Shown piece by piece: positions 42,686 to 52,600 of a stretch of 64,000 nt of DNA (positions within the stretch are counted from its first letter, which is position 1; each line of letters opens with the position of its first letter). The notes beneath the pieces are model-generated. The model saw only the letters and a list, made by a program, of their open reading frames with translations, did no database searches and was not told the DNA's origin. The position numbers and the translations under genes are program-made. The DNA comes from Collimonas pratensis. Lineage in GTDB: Bacteria > Pseudomonadota > Gammaproteobacteria > Burkholderiales > Burkholderiaceae_D. The stretch lies in assembly GCF_001584185.1 (NCBI RefSeq), contig NZ_CP013234.1:3038001-3102000 (forward strand), written 5' to 3'.

Positions 42686-42892
42686 ATGAGCATAGTAACG
42701 AGAATAGATGTCCTGCTTGCGAGAAAGAAAATGCGCTCCAAAGAGTTAGCTGAAATAATTGGTATTTCCGAACAAAATTTCTCTGTGCTAAAAACGGGAA
42801 AAATCAAAGGGATACGATTTGAAACTCTTGACAAAATTTGTCGCGCATTGGATTGTCAACCCGGAGATCTATTTGAGTTCATTGCAGATTGA
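42686..42892 (+). CDS. Small XRE-family HTH regulator (YozG-like)
   Basis: 68 residues, a single Cro/CI-type HTH: IVTRIDVLLARKKMRSKELA, then EIIGISEQNFSVLKTGKIKG and LDKICRALDCQPGDLFEF. An ATG at 42677, directly after the stop of the membrane protein gene, is also possible; 42686 fits the family better. Co-transcribed with that gene. A truncated paralogue lies at 38727-38876. Confidence 0.87.
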   Translation: MSIVTRIDVLLARKKMRSKELAEIIGISEQNFSVLKTGKIKGIRFETLDKICRALDCQPGDLFEFIAD

Positions 42893-43113
42893 ATGTACCT
42901 GTCGAGCCTAGCGGACAACTAAAGCGAGGCCGCGGAGAGACACTCTTGATGCCGGAAAAAGTGTCCTCCGCAGCAAGCCGTGCCGCATCCAAGCACAATT
43001 GGTGGGCGGTAACGATTTTATTGATGCCATGCGGCCGGTCATCCGGGTAATACTATGGGCAATTAACCTCATCACCCAAGCGCGCAATAGGATTCTGGGA
43101 GCGGCCAGCTATC

Positions 43114-43290
43114 TCAGATTTTTGTATAACCAGATGTTCTTAATGGATCAATGGGCTTCCACAATCGATTATTGATCGGGTCAGTTGACTCCCAGGCCAT
43201 AGCGGGCGCCAAGGGCACTGCTAATGCGGCAGCCAGAATGCCAAGGGCACGGCGACGGGACATCGGTACCATCATCGTCACCGCATTCAT
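43114..43290 (-). CDS. Short Tat-signal protein overlapping the Tli4-like gene
   Basis: 58 residues. The ATG at 43290 overlaps the stop of the Tli4-like gene (ATGA). A twin-arginine signal is visible (VPMSRRRALGILAAALAVPL, cleavage near AMA), followed by only about 26 residues (DPINNRLWKPIDPLRTSGYT). It is probably the start of a larger exported protein cut off by a deletion, or a very short secreted peptide. Confidence 0.5.
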   Translation of the reverse strand: MNAVTMMVPMSRRRALGILAAALAVPLAPAMAWESTDPINNRLWKPIDPLRTSGYTKI

Positions 43291-44243
43291 GGAAGCGCCA
43301 CTGCATCGCTAGGTGCGCCAGGCACTGCGACTCGAAACTTCAAACCTTCCAGCAGCTTGTCCCACAGGGCTAATGCTTCTTCGTCGTCGACGGAAGCGAC
43401 AGATGCAGCACCAATGCGGTTGGCCTTGACCTTGCTGTACATAGTTACATCCAGCACGGCTGGCTTGGCCACATTGCCTGTTTCGCCAATAAACTTCCAT
43501 TCAAAGTCATGGGTGCCATCGGCACGACGCACCAGCGACTCCTCTCCAGCCCAACCATGCACGGTGCGCTTTCCTTCGCGCAAGGTGGTGAACTTAGGAT
43601 AGTTTGCGCCCAATTCCGTACGTTTATCATTGATTTGTTTGAGCAGGCTGTGGCCATTGCTGCCTTGAGTGCTGGCATTTTGGTTGCTCTCAACACTGAA
43701 GGTAATGTCGGGTAATTCGGGAAGATAGAGCCCAACTTGAGATAGTACTTGGCCCTTGTCACTCGCTAGGCGAGTGAAGCCGAATTCGTGACACAAGCCA
43801 GGTTCCGCGGGAACTTCATCGGGGGCACGAGGGCGAAGGTTTTGAGCAACCTCAATGGTTCTCGCAGTGATAGTCTCAGCTGTTGTATTCTGGCTCTTAG
43901 AAGTGGCACCACCGCCCACAAAGATATGAGGGCCAACTATATAGTAGGTATCAAAACTTTCTAGACCATATTTTGGAGAAAACTCGTCCGCGTAATACCG
44001 AATCCACATCACGTTAGGTGCTGGACCTGGACCGATGTAGTTAATTTTTGCGGTCTTGTCCTTCGCCAATATCTCTGCTCGCCTGGATTCCATAATCTGC
44101 TTGATATCGTTAGCTTTATTCGGCAGCGTCGGAAAATCCGACCCGAATATCAGCTTGGCGTCTTGCGGTGCCGACAATACATATCGCCCAAAACACAATA
44201 GTTTAGATTTGGAAAACAGTTTTTCGATTCGTTGATTCATCAT
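43287..44243 (-). CDS. T6SS immunity protein, Tli4 family
   Basis: 318 residues. Resembles Tli4, the periplasmic immunity protein against the type VI secretion phospholipase Tle4: KLLCFGRYVLSAPQDAKLIF near the N-terminus, GLYLPELPDITFSVESNQ in the middle and HDFEWKFIGETGN near the C-terminus. The start at 44243 (or 44240, two Met codons) is set by an AAGGA site. It directly follows the truncated Tle4-like gene, keeping the effector-immunity order. Intact. Confidence 0.78.
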   Translation of the reverse strand: MMNQRIEKLFSKSKLLCFGRYVLSAPQDAKLIFGSDFPTLPNKANDIKQIMESRRAEILAKDKTAKINYIGPGPAPNVMWIRYYADEFSPKYGLESFDTYYIVGPHIFVGGGATSKSQNTTAETITARTIEVAQNLRPRAPDEVPAEPGLCHEFGFTRLASDKGQVLSQVGLYLPELPDITFSVESNQNASTQGSNGHSLLKQINDKRTELGANYPKFTTLREGKRTVHGWAGEESLVRRADGTHDFEWKFIGETGNVAKPAVLDVTMYSKVKANRIGAASVASVDDEEALALWDKLLEGLKFRVAVPGAPSDAVALP

Positions 44244-44254
44244 CGATTCCTTGA

Positions 44255-44850
44255 TCAGTTCTTCTTTTCCCACCACGCCGCATTGTAGGCATAGGCAATC
44301 TTGACCACGCCGTACAGCGTGGCAGCTTGCGCAGCCGGATTACCATAGCTTCCTTGATGATCGTAACCGGTTTGAGTAAATTTGTATTTGGCCTGCACCC
44401 TGTCAGCGCTACGTATCATTGGTACCGTTCCGTCGCCAGGCGCTGCCGCAGCTTGAAGTTCCAGAGTTAAAGTCGTCGCGTTGGCTCCCAATACGCGGAT
44501 TGTGCCTTTTCCATTGTCGCCGTGTTCGCCTTCCAGCAAGGTCCAAGCCATCGGATCACCGGCAGCTTGAGCATTACCCTCAGTGACTCTCCAGGCAATA
44601 TCGTTCCACGCCCTTTGTTCAGGATCTGCACCGAAATGTGCATAAGTCTCCTCGTGAAAAGTATCTTTGATAGCATGGGAAAACTTCATGGCATTGTCGA
44701 TACGTATCATCGTGGCTTCTGGGCCAATTTTGTCTTCCTTCTTGCCGCCATTTTCTGGGGGCATCTTACCCAATCCCGCTGGATCAATCCATTCTGGATT
44801 GATCAGCCGCCACCACTGAGGTTGTGCTTGCTGTTGATTTGCGCCGAAAA
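44255..44850 (-). pseudogene. C-terminal remnant of a Tle4-like T6SS phospholipase effector
   Basis: About 198 residues remain in frame (PEWIDPAGLGKMPPENGGKK; HEETYAHFGADPEQRAWNDI; GDGTVPMIRSADRVQAKYKF; GSYGNPAAQAATLYGVVKIA). This matches the end of Tle4-type effectors; GDGTVP with a downstream His (YDHQGSYG) is the end of an alpha/beta-hydrolase triad. The nucleophile Ser domain is missing: an IS21-type element begins at about 44852. The cell therefore keeps immunity without the toxin. Confidence 0.75.
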
Positions 44851-44851
44851 C

Positions 44852-45413
44852 TGACCCACTTAGCTGGATAATTTGCATCGAAAATTGACCCACGTATAGA
44901 CCACAATCCTACTCAATATAGTGAGTGGGAGATTGGAGTGATCGACGTGGCATTATTAGGCATTATTCGACGCTGGCACCTTCGTGACCAGGTCTCCTTG
45001 AGGGAGATCGCCAGGCGCTTGGGGATCTCCAGAAACACCGTCAGACGCTATCTACGCTCAGAAATCGTAGAGCCGGCTTATCGGGATCGACGCACTCCCA
45101 GTGCTCTTGATCAGTACGCCTTCAAACTTTCATCCTGGCTTAAAACCGAAGCGACAAAGTCTCGAAAACAGCGGCGCAGCTTAAAACAGATCCATGCTGA
45201 TTTATGTGAGCTAGGCTTTGAAGGATCCTACGACCGGGTTGCCGCCTTTGCGCGACAGTGGCGAGTGGATCAGTTGGATAGGGTCAATTCTGCAAGCAAA
45301 GGGACACACAAACAACAGAAAGGGAGGGGAAGACCCATTTAGTCTCTATGTAACCCAAAAATCGTAATTAAGAATGGGTCAGTATTCGATACAAAATACG
45401 GGTCAGTATTCAA
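44852..45413 (+). mobile_element. Internally deleted IS21-family element
   Basis: The left end has two TGACCCAC repeats (44852 and about 44888), and the right end has two GGGTCAGTATTC repeats (45376-45387, 45400-45411) in the opposite sense, the multiple terminal repeats of IS21 elements. Between them only the beginning of istA is left and istB is absent. It separates the effector remnant from the integrase remnant and presumably damaged both. Confidence 0.7.
44938..45342 (+). pseudogene. istA: IS21 transposase IstA, N-terminal fragment
   Basis: 134 residues of about 500. The N-terminal HTH is clear (LRDQVSLREIARRLGISRNT-VRRYLRSE). The similarity ends at FARQWR, and the DDE core is missing. 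The same broken junction (FARQWR, then NSASKGT after some 9 residues) reappears on the other strand near 46240-46330, so the deletion is older than one of the two insertions. Confidence 0.82.
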
Positions 45414-45417
45414 TGCA

Positions 45418-45864
45418 ATTCAACAGGGACAACGCCCGGCGGACGTCCGTAAGTTGTCGAGAGCGGACATTAAAGATGGCGCCTTGCATGTGAAGCAGAA
45501 TAAAGGGGACACCAAGCTGCGTATTACCCTAGAGGGCGACCTTGGTGTCATTATCAACCGAATCAGTAACCGCAAAGTGATGGGCTTGACGCTAATCACC
45601 AATGAGGCCGGCGAGCCAATGACTTACCCCATGATGCGGGGCGCTTTTGACCGAGCAAGGACTGCTGCAATATTGGCCAATCCGGATCGAACAAAAGAAA
45701 TCAAGTCATTCCAATTTCGCGACTTACGTGCAAAAGCTGGTACCGACAAAGAGGAAACTGGTGGCATGTCAGAGGCACAGGCGCAGCTGGGGCATACCAC
45801 GCCAACAATGACCGCGCACTATGTTCGGCATCGCTTAGGCAAGCTGGTGAAGCCCACAAAATAG
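45418..45864 (+). pseudogene. Tyrosine integrase, C-terminal catalytic part
   Basis: About 148 codons of a phage-type integrase of roughly 400. It retains the first catalytic Arg (QRPADVRKLSRADI), the second-box FQFRDLRAKAG with Arg, the LGHTTPTMTAHYVRHRL box with His and the nucleophile Tyr. The N-terminal arm- and core-binding domains and the start codon were lost to the IS21 insertion. It lies 122 bp from the right attachment repeat and must have integrated the island. Confidence 0.85.
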
Positions 45865-45986
45865 GTCAAATTTTTTTCCGCAAAAATATTTTGGCCCAAT
45901 GTGGATGCGGCTTTCGAGCCTTTCGTGTTTACTCGTTTGCGGAAAATTTTTAAGCATAAGTATTTGATTACAATGGAATAATCGGC

Positions 45987-46045
45987 AGACTTAAAATCTC
46001 TCGCTCGTAAGGGTGTGCCGGTTCAAGTCCGGCCTCGGGCACCAA
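45987..46045 (+). repeat. Right attachment repeat of the genomic island
   Basis: Identical 59-base copy of the 3' end of tRNA-Leu(UAA) (12926-12984). The 5' part of the tRNA is absent, so it is not a second gene. Confidence 0.9.
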
Positions 46046-46068
46046 GACACATTGTTGCAAAACAGCAT

Positions 46069-46112
46069 AAAACGCCGCAAACCAAGTAAATAAAAGGTTC
46101 TGCGGCGTTTTT
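46069..46112. terminator. Terminator after the right attachment repeat
   Basis: AAAACGCCGCA / TGCGGCGTTTT stem extended by AACC / GGTT around an AT-rich loop, followed by TT. It is probably the original terminator of tRNA-Leu, moved 33 kb away by the island. Confidence 0.75.
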
Positions 46113-46229
46113 GCATTCAAGCCAAAAATCGTAAATCACCATCAAAAGCCATCAGCTACTGATACTAAGTCTCCAGAATTTACCTATCCGCTCCCCAATT
46201 TTATGGTGTTATTACTGCCGCTTTTTGGA

Positions 46230-46340
46230 GAGTTGAGTATATGGAGTCCCTTTGCTTGCAGAATTGCCCGCATGCAACTGATTCATTCGCCACTGTCGCG
46301 CAAAGCGGCAACCCGTTCCTACGATCCCTGACAGGGACCG
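46230..46340 (-). pseudogene. Second copy of the IS21 istA deletion fragment
   Basis: Minus-strand text matching 45236-45308: TTTGCGCGACAGTGGCGA, then ATCAGTT, and CAATTCTGCAAGCAAAGGGA. It is frameshifted and flanked by no visible ends. The rest of 46113-46600 shows nothing recognisable. Confidence 0.6.
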
Positions 46341-46600
46341 GGCGATTTCCAGCCTGGCGACAAAACAGAAACCGGATTCCGGATTTTGGCACATACCGGC
46401 TTTAACGCAGTTCGTAAAAAACCGAAATCATCGCGCTACACGAGGCTCACGGGAAATGGGCTGCAACGCGTTACGCAAAATGACGCACTTTTAACACGCA
46501 TCATTACACACTTTTTTATCGCAAATACAATACATCCACTATGGCTGTGAACATCTATTTGAGCGAATAGTGAGATGTCTGCGATGAAAAATATCCCATA

Positions 46601-49600
46601 TCATGGCGTCAACCCGAATTGTTTAATCGAAAGCGCACCACTGAAAGCGGTGCCGGCGCTATTTGGATTGATGATCACGGTATAGTTGCCGGTCGAGGGT
46701 AAGCCAGTACTGCCTGAAGACACCTCCGGCACATTCCAGTTGACTGCTCCTGCAGCTCCCACTGGGCTACCGACCGCAACCCCGTTAGGCCCAATGACCG
46801 AGACGGTGACGGATGCATTTACCGGCGTCACTGTGATTCCGGACAGCGCCACCTTCAAGTACTGCCCCACCGTACCGCTGAAAGAATACGATCCGCTTTG
46901 CCCTGCTACCAGATTGATTGTCAATGGCGTCCCATCGACCGTCAGCGCTCCCGTAGCCGGCGACAGCAACTGCAGCGCTACCTGACCAACTCCACCAGCA
47001 TACGGAACTATGAACACAGTATAGGTGCCAGTCTGCGACAAATTGTGCAGTGCTACGATTCCTGAAGGTTGATTTACATCGTCGAAATAAGGCCCCGCAA
47101 CTTGCGAACCGTCTGGCGCGTATACATACAGGTACGACCAAGTTCCATGGAAAGTGGAGCCTGCCCATGTCAGATTGTAGTTGTCACCAGCATTCGCAGT
47201 AAACGTATAACGACCATTTTGCCCCGCGCGCGCTGTTGCAAAGGCTGTCGCGGCAGCATTAGCTGTCAACGTACCTGCAACCTCCGTCGACAACGATAAT
47301 GTGCCTTGTATCGCGGTAGTTACATTACTCGGAATTAACACCACCGTATACACGCCAGTGGCATTCAACTGTGGAAGCACGCATCCGCTATCCGTGCTAA
47401 AGCTGTTGCAGTCCTTGAGCAAGCTCCCATTGGGCGCAATGACTGTCCAATTGACGTAACCACCTCCTGGTGTAAATTTGACACCGGAAATTCCCAGGCC
47501 AATGCGCTGACCGATCGTTCCGTTGAACGTATATTTACCAATTGCACCAGGCATCTGATTGATTGCCAATGGTGTGCCATCGACCGTCAATGGCGCTGTC
47601 ACAGGCGATAACAGCTGCAGCGCGATCTGTCCGATCTGACCGGCGTAGGGAACAGCGAACACGGTATAAGTCCCGGCCTGCGGTAAATTATTTAGCTGAA
47701 TCCCTCCCGACGGGTTGTAGTCTGAGCTGGTGTAAGTGCTGGCGATTTGCGATCCATCCGGCGCGTACACGTAGAGATAAGTCCAGGCCCCTTTATAGGT
47801 CTCGCCAGTCCAGGTCAGGCTGTAGCTGTCGCCAGTGGCGGCACTAAATGTGTAGCGGGCATTCTGTCCGGAACGCGCTGTCACAATTGTGCTAGCAGCC
47901 GCATTCGCACTTAGCGTACCGGTGACTTCGCTCGACAAACTCAATGTCCCTTGTATCGCAGTCGTCCCGGTATTCGGTATCAACATCACAGTATATGTTC
48001 CGGTGACAGGTAGTCGCGGCAATGCACAACCTCCGTCGGCGCTTAACCCGCCGCTGCAAGTGATTAATGTCGTGCCATTCGGCGCAATAATCGACCAGTT
48101 CAACGAACTGCTGGCCGGGGTGATGGTAGTACCCGAGATACCTAGACCCAATTGTTGTCCCGCCATGCCGTTGAATGTGTATCGCCCGGTGGCACCGGCT
48201 ACCTGACTCATAGCCAGTGGAGTGCCATTAATCGTCAATGCTCCGCTTGCTGGCGACAGCAGCTGCAGCGTTACCTGACCAGTTCCACCTGAAGCAGGAA
48301 CAATCAGCACGGTATAGGCACCGGCCTGCGGCAAACTATTGAGTTGTATTTCTCCAGACGAATTGCTATAAGCACTGAAATTGGAAGATGCAATTTGCGA
48401 ACCATCCGGTGCATAGACATAGATATTGGACCAATAGCCGTTGAACGTCGCGCCGCTCCAGGCCAGACTGTAATTGTCACCCGCATTCGCATTGAAGGTG
48501 TATTTGCCATTTTGACCCACGCGCGCTGTGGTAAAGGTTGTTGCAGCAGCATTCGCCGTCAGCGTGTCGCTCACATTGCTCGACAACGTTAATGTGGCCT
48601 TCGTCGCAGCCGTCGCATTGGTTTGCGTAATCACCACAGTATAAATGCCGTTTGCATATAGCTGCGGCAACCCGCAACTGCTATCGCTGCTGAAATAGCC
48701 ATACCCACATGTGCTCACTACCCCCCCGTTTGGCCCAATAACAGACCAATTTGCAGAGCTTCCGGATGGAGGGAAAGAGACGCCAGAAATACCCAAACCA
48801 AGCTGCTGACCGATTGTGCCGTTGAAAGTGTATTGACCATTTTCTCCGGCAGCCTGATTGATCGTCAATGGTGGGCCATCTACAGTCAGCGATCCGGTCG
48901 CCGGCGCCAGCAACTGCAACGCCACCTGTCCAGTTCCACCGGCGTAAGGAACAGCAAACAAGGTATAGGTACCGGTCTGCGACAAATTGCTGAGCGGTAT
49001 TTCCCCAGCAGAATAGCTTGCGCTAAAAGACTGCGTCGTCATTTGCGAGCCATCAGGGGCATACAGATAAAACGTCGACCAGTTCCCGTTAAAAGTCGCT
49101 CCAGTCCAGACCAGACTATAGTTGTCGCCGGCATTAGCCGTAAATGTATAACGACCATTCTGACCGACCCGTGTCGTCTGCATTGTCGTAGCTGCCGCAT
49201 TCGCCGTGAGTACCCCAGTCACCTCACTTGATAATGTCAACGCGGCCTGCACTGTTGTCGGTGTGCCATTCGGCGAAACCGCTATCGTATAGGTGCCGGT
49301 GGCAGGCAGCTTTGGCAGCACACAACCGTTGTCCGTGCTGATGGAACCACACGCGGCCATTGTAGAGCCATTAGGAGCGATCACCGACCATGTCACCGAT
49401 CCCCCAGCTGGTGTTGTGCTCAGTCCGGAGAGAGCCAATCCTAACCGCTGACCAACGATACCGCTAAACGTATATTGTCCGCTTGCGCCTGCAGCTAGGC
49501 TGATGGCAAGCGGAGGCCCGTCTGCCGTCAAGCTTCCTGCGGCGGGCGACAGCAGCTGCAATGCGACACTCCCAGCATTACCTGCATTGGGTACCACAGC

Positions 49601-52600
49601 GACTGTATAGGTACCGGTCTGGGTCAAATTATTCAGCAGAATATCTCCCGTCTGATTGCTATCGCTGCTGAAATTAGCGCTCCCGATCTGTGTTCCGTCT
49701 GGCGCAAAGACCGTGAACGTAGACCAGTATCCCTTGTACGTAGCGTTAGCCCACACCAGATCGTAATTGGCGCCAGCCGTGGCACTAAACGTGTAACGAC
49801 CATTTTGACCGTTGCGTGTTGTCGTCAGCGTGACCGGTGCAGCATTCTGCGCCAAGTTTCCGACGACATCAGACGATAAAGTGAGCGTGATGTTGATCGG
49901 CGCGCCACCATGTGCCTTAACCGCCACTTTGTAGGTGCCAGTCATAGGCAGTACAGGGATTCTGTCTCCGCCATTACCCTGCCGCCAGTAATCGCTCAAC
50001 AGTATGCTGCCAGCAGGCGTATAAACTTCATAGGAATTTTGAATGTTCGAAGCGATGCCGCTGAAACCAAATCCCACGCTTTGACCAACGATACCGCTGA
50101 ATGTATACACCCCGACTTGACTGTCTGCCAAAGTCACCGTCAGTGGATCGCCATCAACCACTAATACGCCATCCGATGTCCCTGGCGTAGTTGGAGTCGT
50201 ACCTGTCAGTATCACACTTACCGATAGCTGCCCCGTATCGGCTTGATATGGATCGACAAAAATGGTGTAAGTACCAGTTTGTGACAGGTTAGTCAGTGTC
50301 AGCGCGCCATTTGCGGTATTGCCAAATGTCTCAGAGCCGATCGCGGTCCCATCCGGCGCATAGACAGTGGCGACATTGCCAGATGTCGCAAATGTTGAGC
50401 CAGACACGTTGACCGATAAATTCTGCCCTGCCGTGGCTTCGAAGGTATAACGTCCATTCTGACCTACCCGAGTAAATAAAGATGACTTTGCCGGCGCACT
50501 TACCACAAGCGTGCCCGTGATCTCTGTTGATAAGATAAGGTTGGCTTTGACAGCCGTGGTCGGCCCCGATGTGAGCACCATCGTATAAGTCCCGTCCGCT
50601 GGCAACGCCGGCAGGTTGCAGCTGGCATTTGCAGTGAATCCACCGCAAGTGAAAATAGCTCTATTTTCCGGGTCGAGCAGCGCGATCGTCAGCGACGCGC
50701 CCGCGGTGGGCGTAAATACTACGCCACTGATACCCAAGCCTAAGTGTTGCCCAGTTGTTCCAGCGAACGTATATCGTCCGGTACCACCAGCTACCTGATT
50801 GATCGCCAACGCAGTACTATCAATCGTGATTTCACCCGTCGCTGGCGCCAGCAACTGAATCGTCATCTGGCCCGTAACTCCGCCGTTAGGTACGATGAAT
50901 ACCGAATAGACACCGGTCTGCGATAAATTGGTAAGCTGAATTTCTCCTGCCGGACCATTCGCGGCACCAAAATTGGGGGCCGCAATTTGCGAACCGTCCG
51001 GGGCATAGACATATAGGATATTCGCCGATCCAGCGAATGTTGACCCCGTCCAGACCAGACTATAGTTATCTCCTGAGGTGGCGCTAAACGTGTAACGGGC
51101 ATTCTGGCCAGGTCGCGCTGTCGTGAAGGTGCTGGCAGCGGTATTCGCAGTCAACGTTCCTCCCAATTCATTCGACAGCGTCAAATTACCTTGCAGCGCA
51201 ATTGTGGCATTGGATGCCGTCATCACTACGGTATATACGCCGGTGACATTCAACTGTGGCAATACGCAGCTACTGTCGGTGGTAAAAGTGCCACAGTCTT
51301 TCAGCGTTGCGCCGCTCGGGCCGACAATCGACCAACTGATGTAGCCGCCCGCAGGCGTCAGCGTGGCGTTAGAGATGCCCAAACCAAGCCGCTGACCGAT
51401 ACTACCGCCAAAGGTATATTTGCCAATCGATCCCGCCACTTGATTGATAGTCAGTGCAGCACCATCCGCGTTTAGCACACCGGCCGCTGGCGACAGCAAT
51501 TGAACGGCAACTTGCCCGGTGACGCCACCGTAAGGAGTGATCGTCACCGCATATGTTCCGGTTTCCGCTAAATTGGCGAGCTGCAGTTCACCCGACGCGC
51601 CGGATGCTGCGCCGAAATAATAAGTGGATGCTATCTGCGCTCCGTTTGGCGCATAGACAGACAGATTTGAAGAAGTTCCACCTAACGTGTTGCCGGTCCA
51701 GGCCAACGTATAGTTGTCGCCCGAAGTCGCATTAAATGTGTACCGCGCATTTTGCCCTGGGCGTGCGGCTGTAAATGTGGTGGCTGCGGCGTTCGCCGTC
51801 AGGAGTCCGGCAACTTCGCTGGACAACAGCAACGAACCCTGCACCGCAGTCGTCGCATTAGTCTGCACCAATACTGTGTACCTGCCTGCTGTCGGCAACG
51901 CCGGCAACACACAAGCGCTATCCGTGCTGAAATTACCGCAATCCTTTAATGTGGTCCCGTTGGGCGAAATTACTAGCCAACTTGTATAGCCGCCGCTTGG
52001 CGTGAAGGAAGTCCCCGAAACGCCCAAGCCAAGTCGCTGCCCAACAGTGCCGTTAAACGTGTAACGACCACTCATGCCGGCGGTCTGATTGATTGCCAAT
52101 GGCACACCATCGATGATCAGACTCCCTGATTCTGGCGATAAAAGTTGAAGCGCGACTTGCCCGGCTCGTCCGGTATCGGGCGCCACTATGACAGTATAGG
52201 TTCCTGTCTGAGCAAGATTATTCAGAGGCAGTATGCCTGTTGGACTATAGCCACTAAAGAAATTGTAAGTAACTTGCGAGCCATCTGGCGCATAGACTGA
52301 CAGGGTATTGTAATAGGTTCCAAAGGTCGCCCCGGTCCATGCCAGTGTATAGTTGTCGCCGGCTGCAGCATTAAAAGTGTAGCGTCCATTTTGACCAACC
52401 CGCGCTGTAAATAACGTTGGCGCAGCGTTCGCCGTCAACGTGCCACTTACCTCGCTCAACAACGTCATGTTGCCTTGCACCGCGCTGTTTGCGCTGGACG
52501 GTGCCAGCAATACCGTGTACACGCCGGTCGCAGGAAGTGCCGGCAATGCGCAACCGCTGTCGGCACTAAAACCTGTACATGTCGCCAATGTCGCACCGGT

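Larger units (their letters stand above)
12985..46045. mobile_element. 33-kb genomic island integrated in tRNA-Leu(UAA)
   Basis: Bounded by identical 59-bp repeats of the tRNA 3' end (12926-12984 and 45987-46045), with a truncated tyrosine integrase next to the right repeat. Gene content is accessory: pilus operon, adhesins, phage lysis and baseplate genes, and many broken genes. The left half (13-29 kb) is clearly more AT-rich than the backbone, while several later segments (such as the mdfA region at 40.2-41.6 kb) are GC-rich, so the island is a mosaic. The integrase has lost its N-terminal half, so it probably cannot excise itself. Confidence 0.88.

Noticed and set aside
45987..46045. Second tRNA-Leu gene
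   Set aside because: Only the 3' 58 bases are present; no acceptor 5' strand or D arm. It is the attachment repeat.
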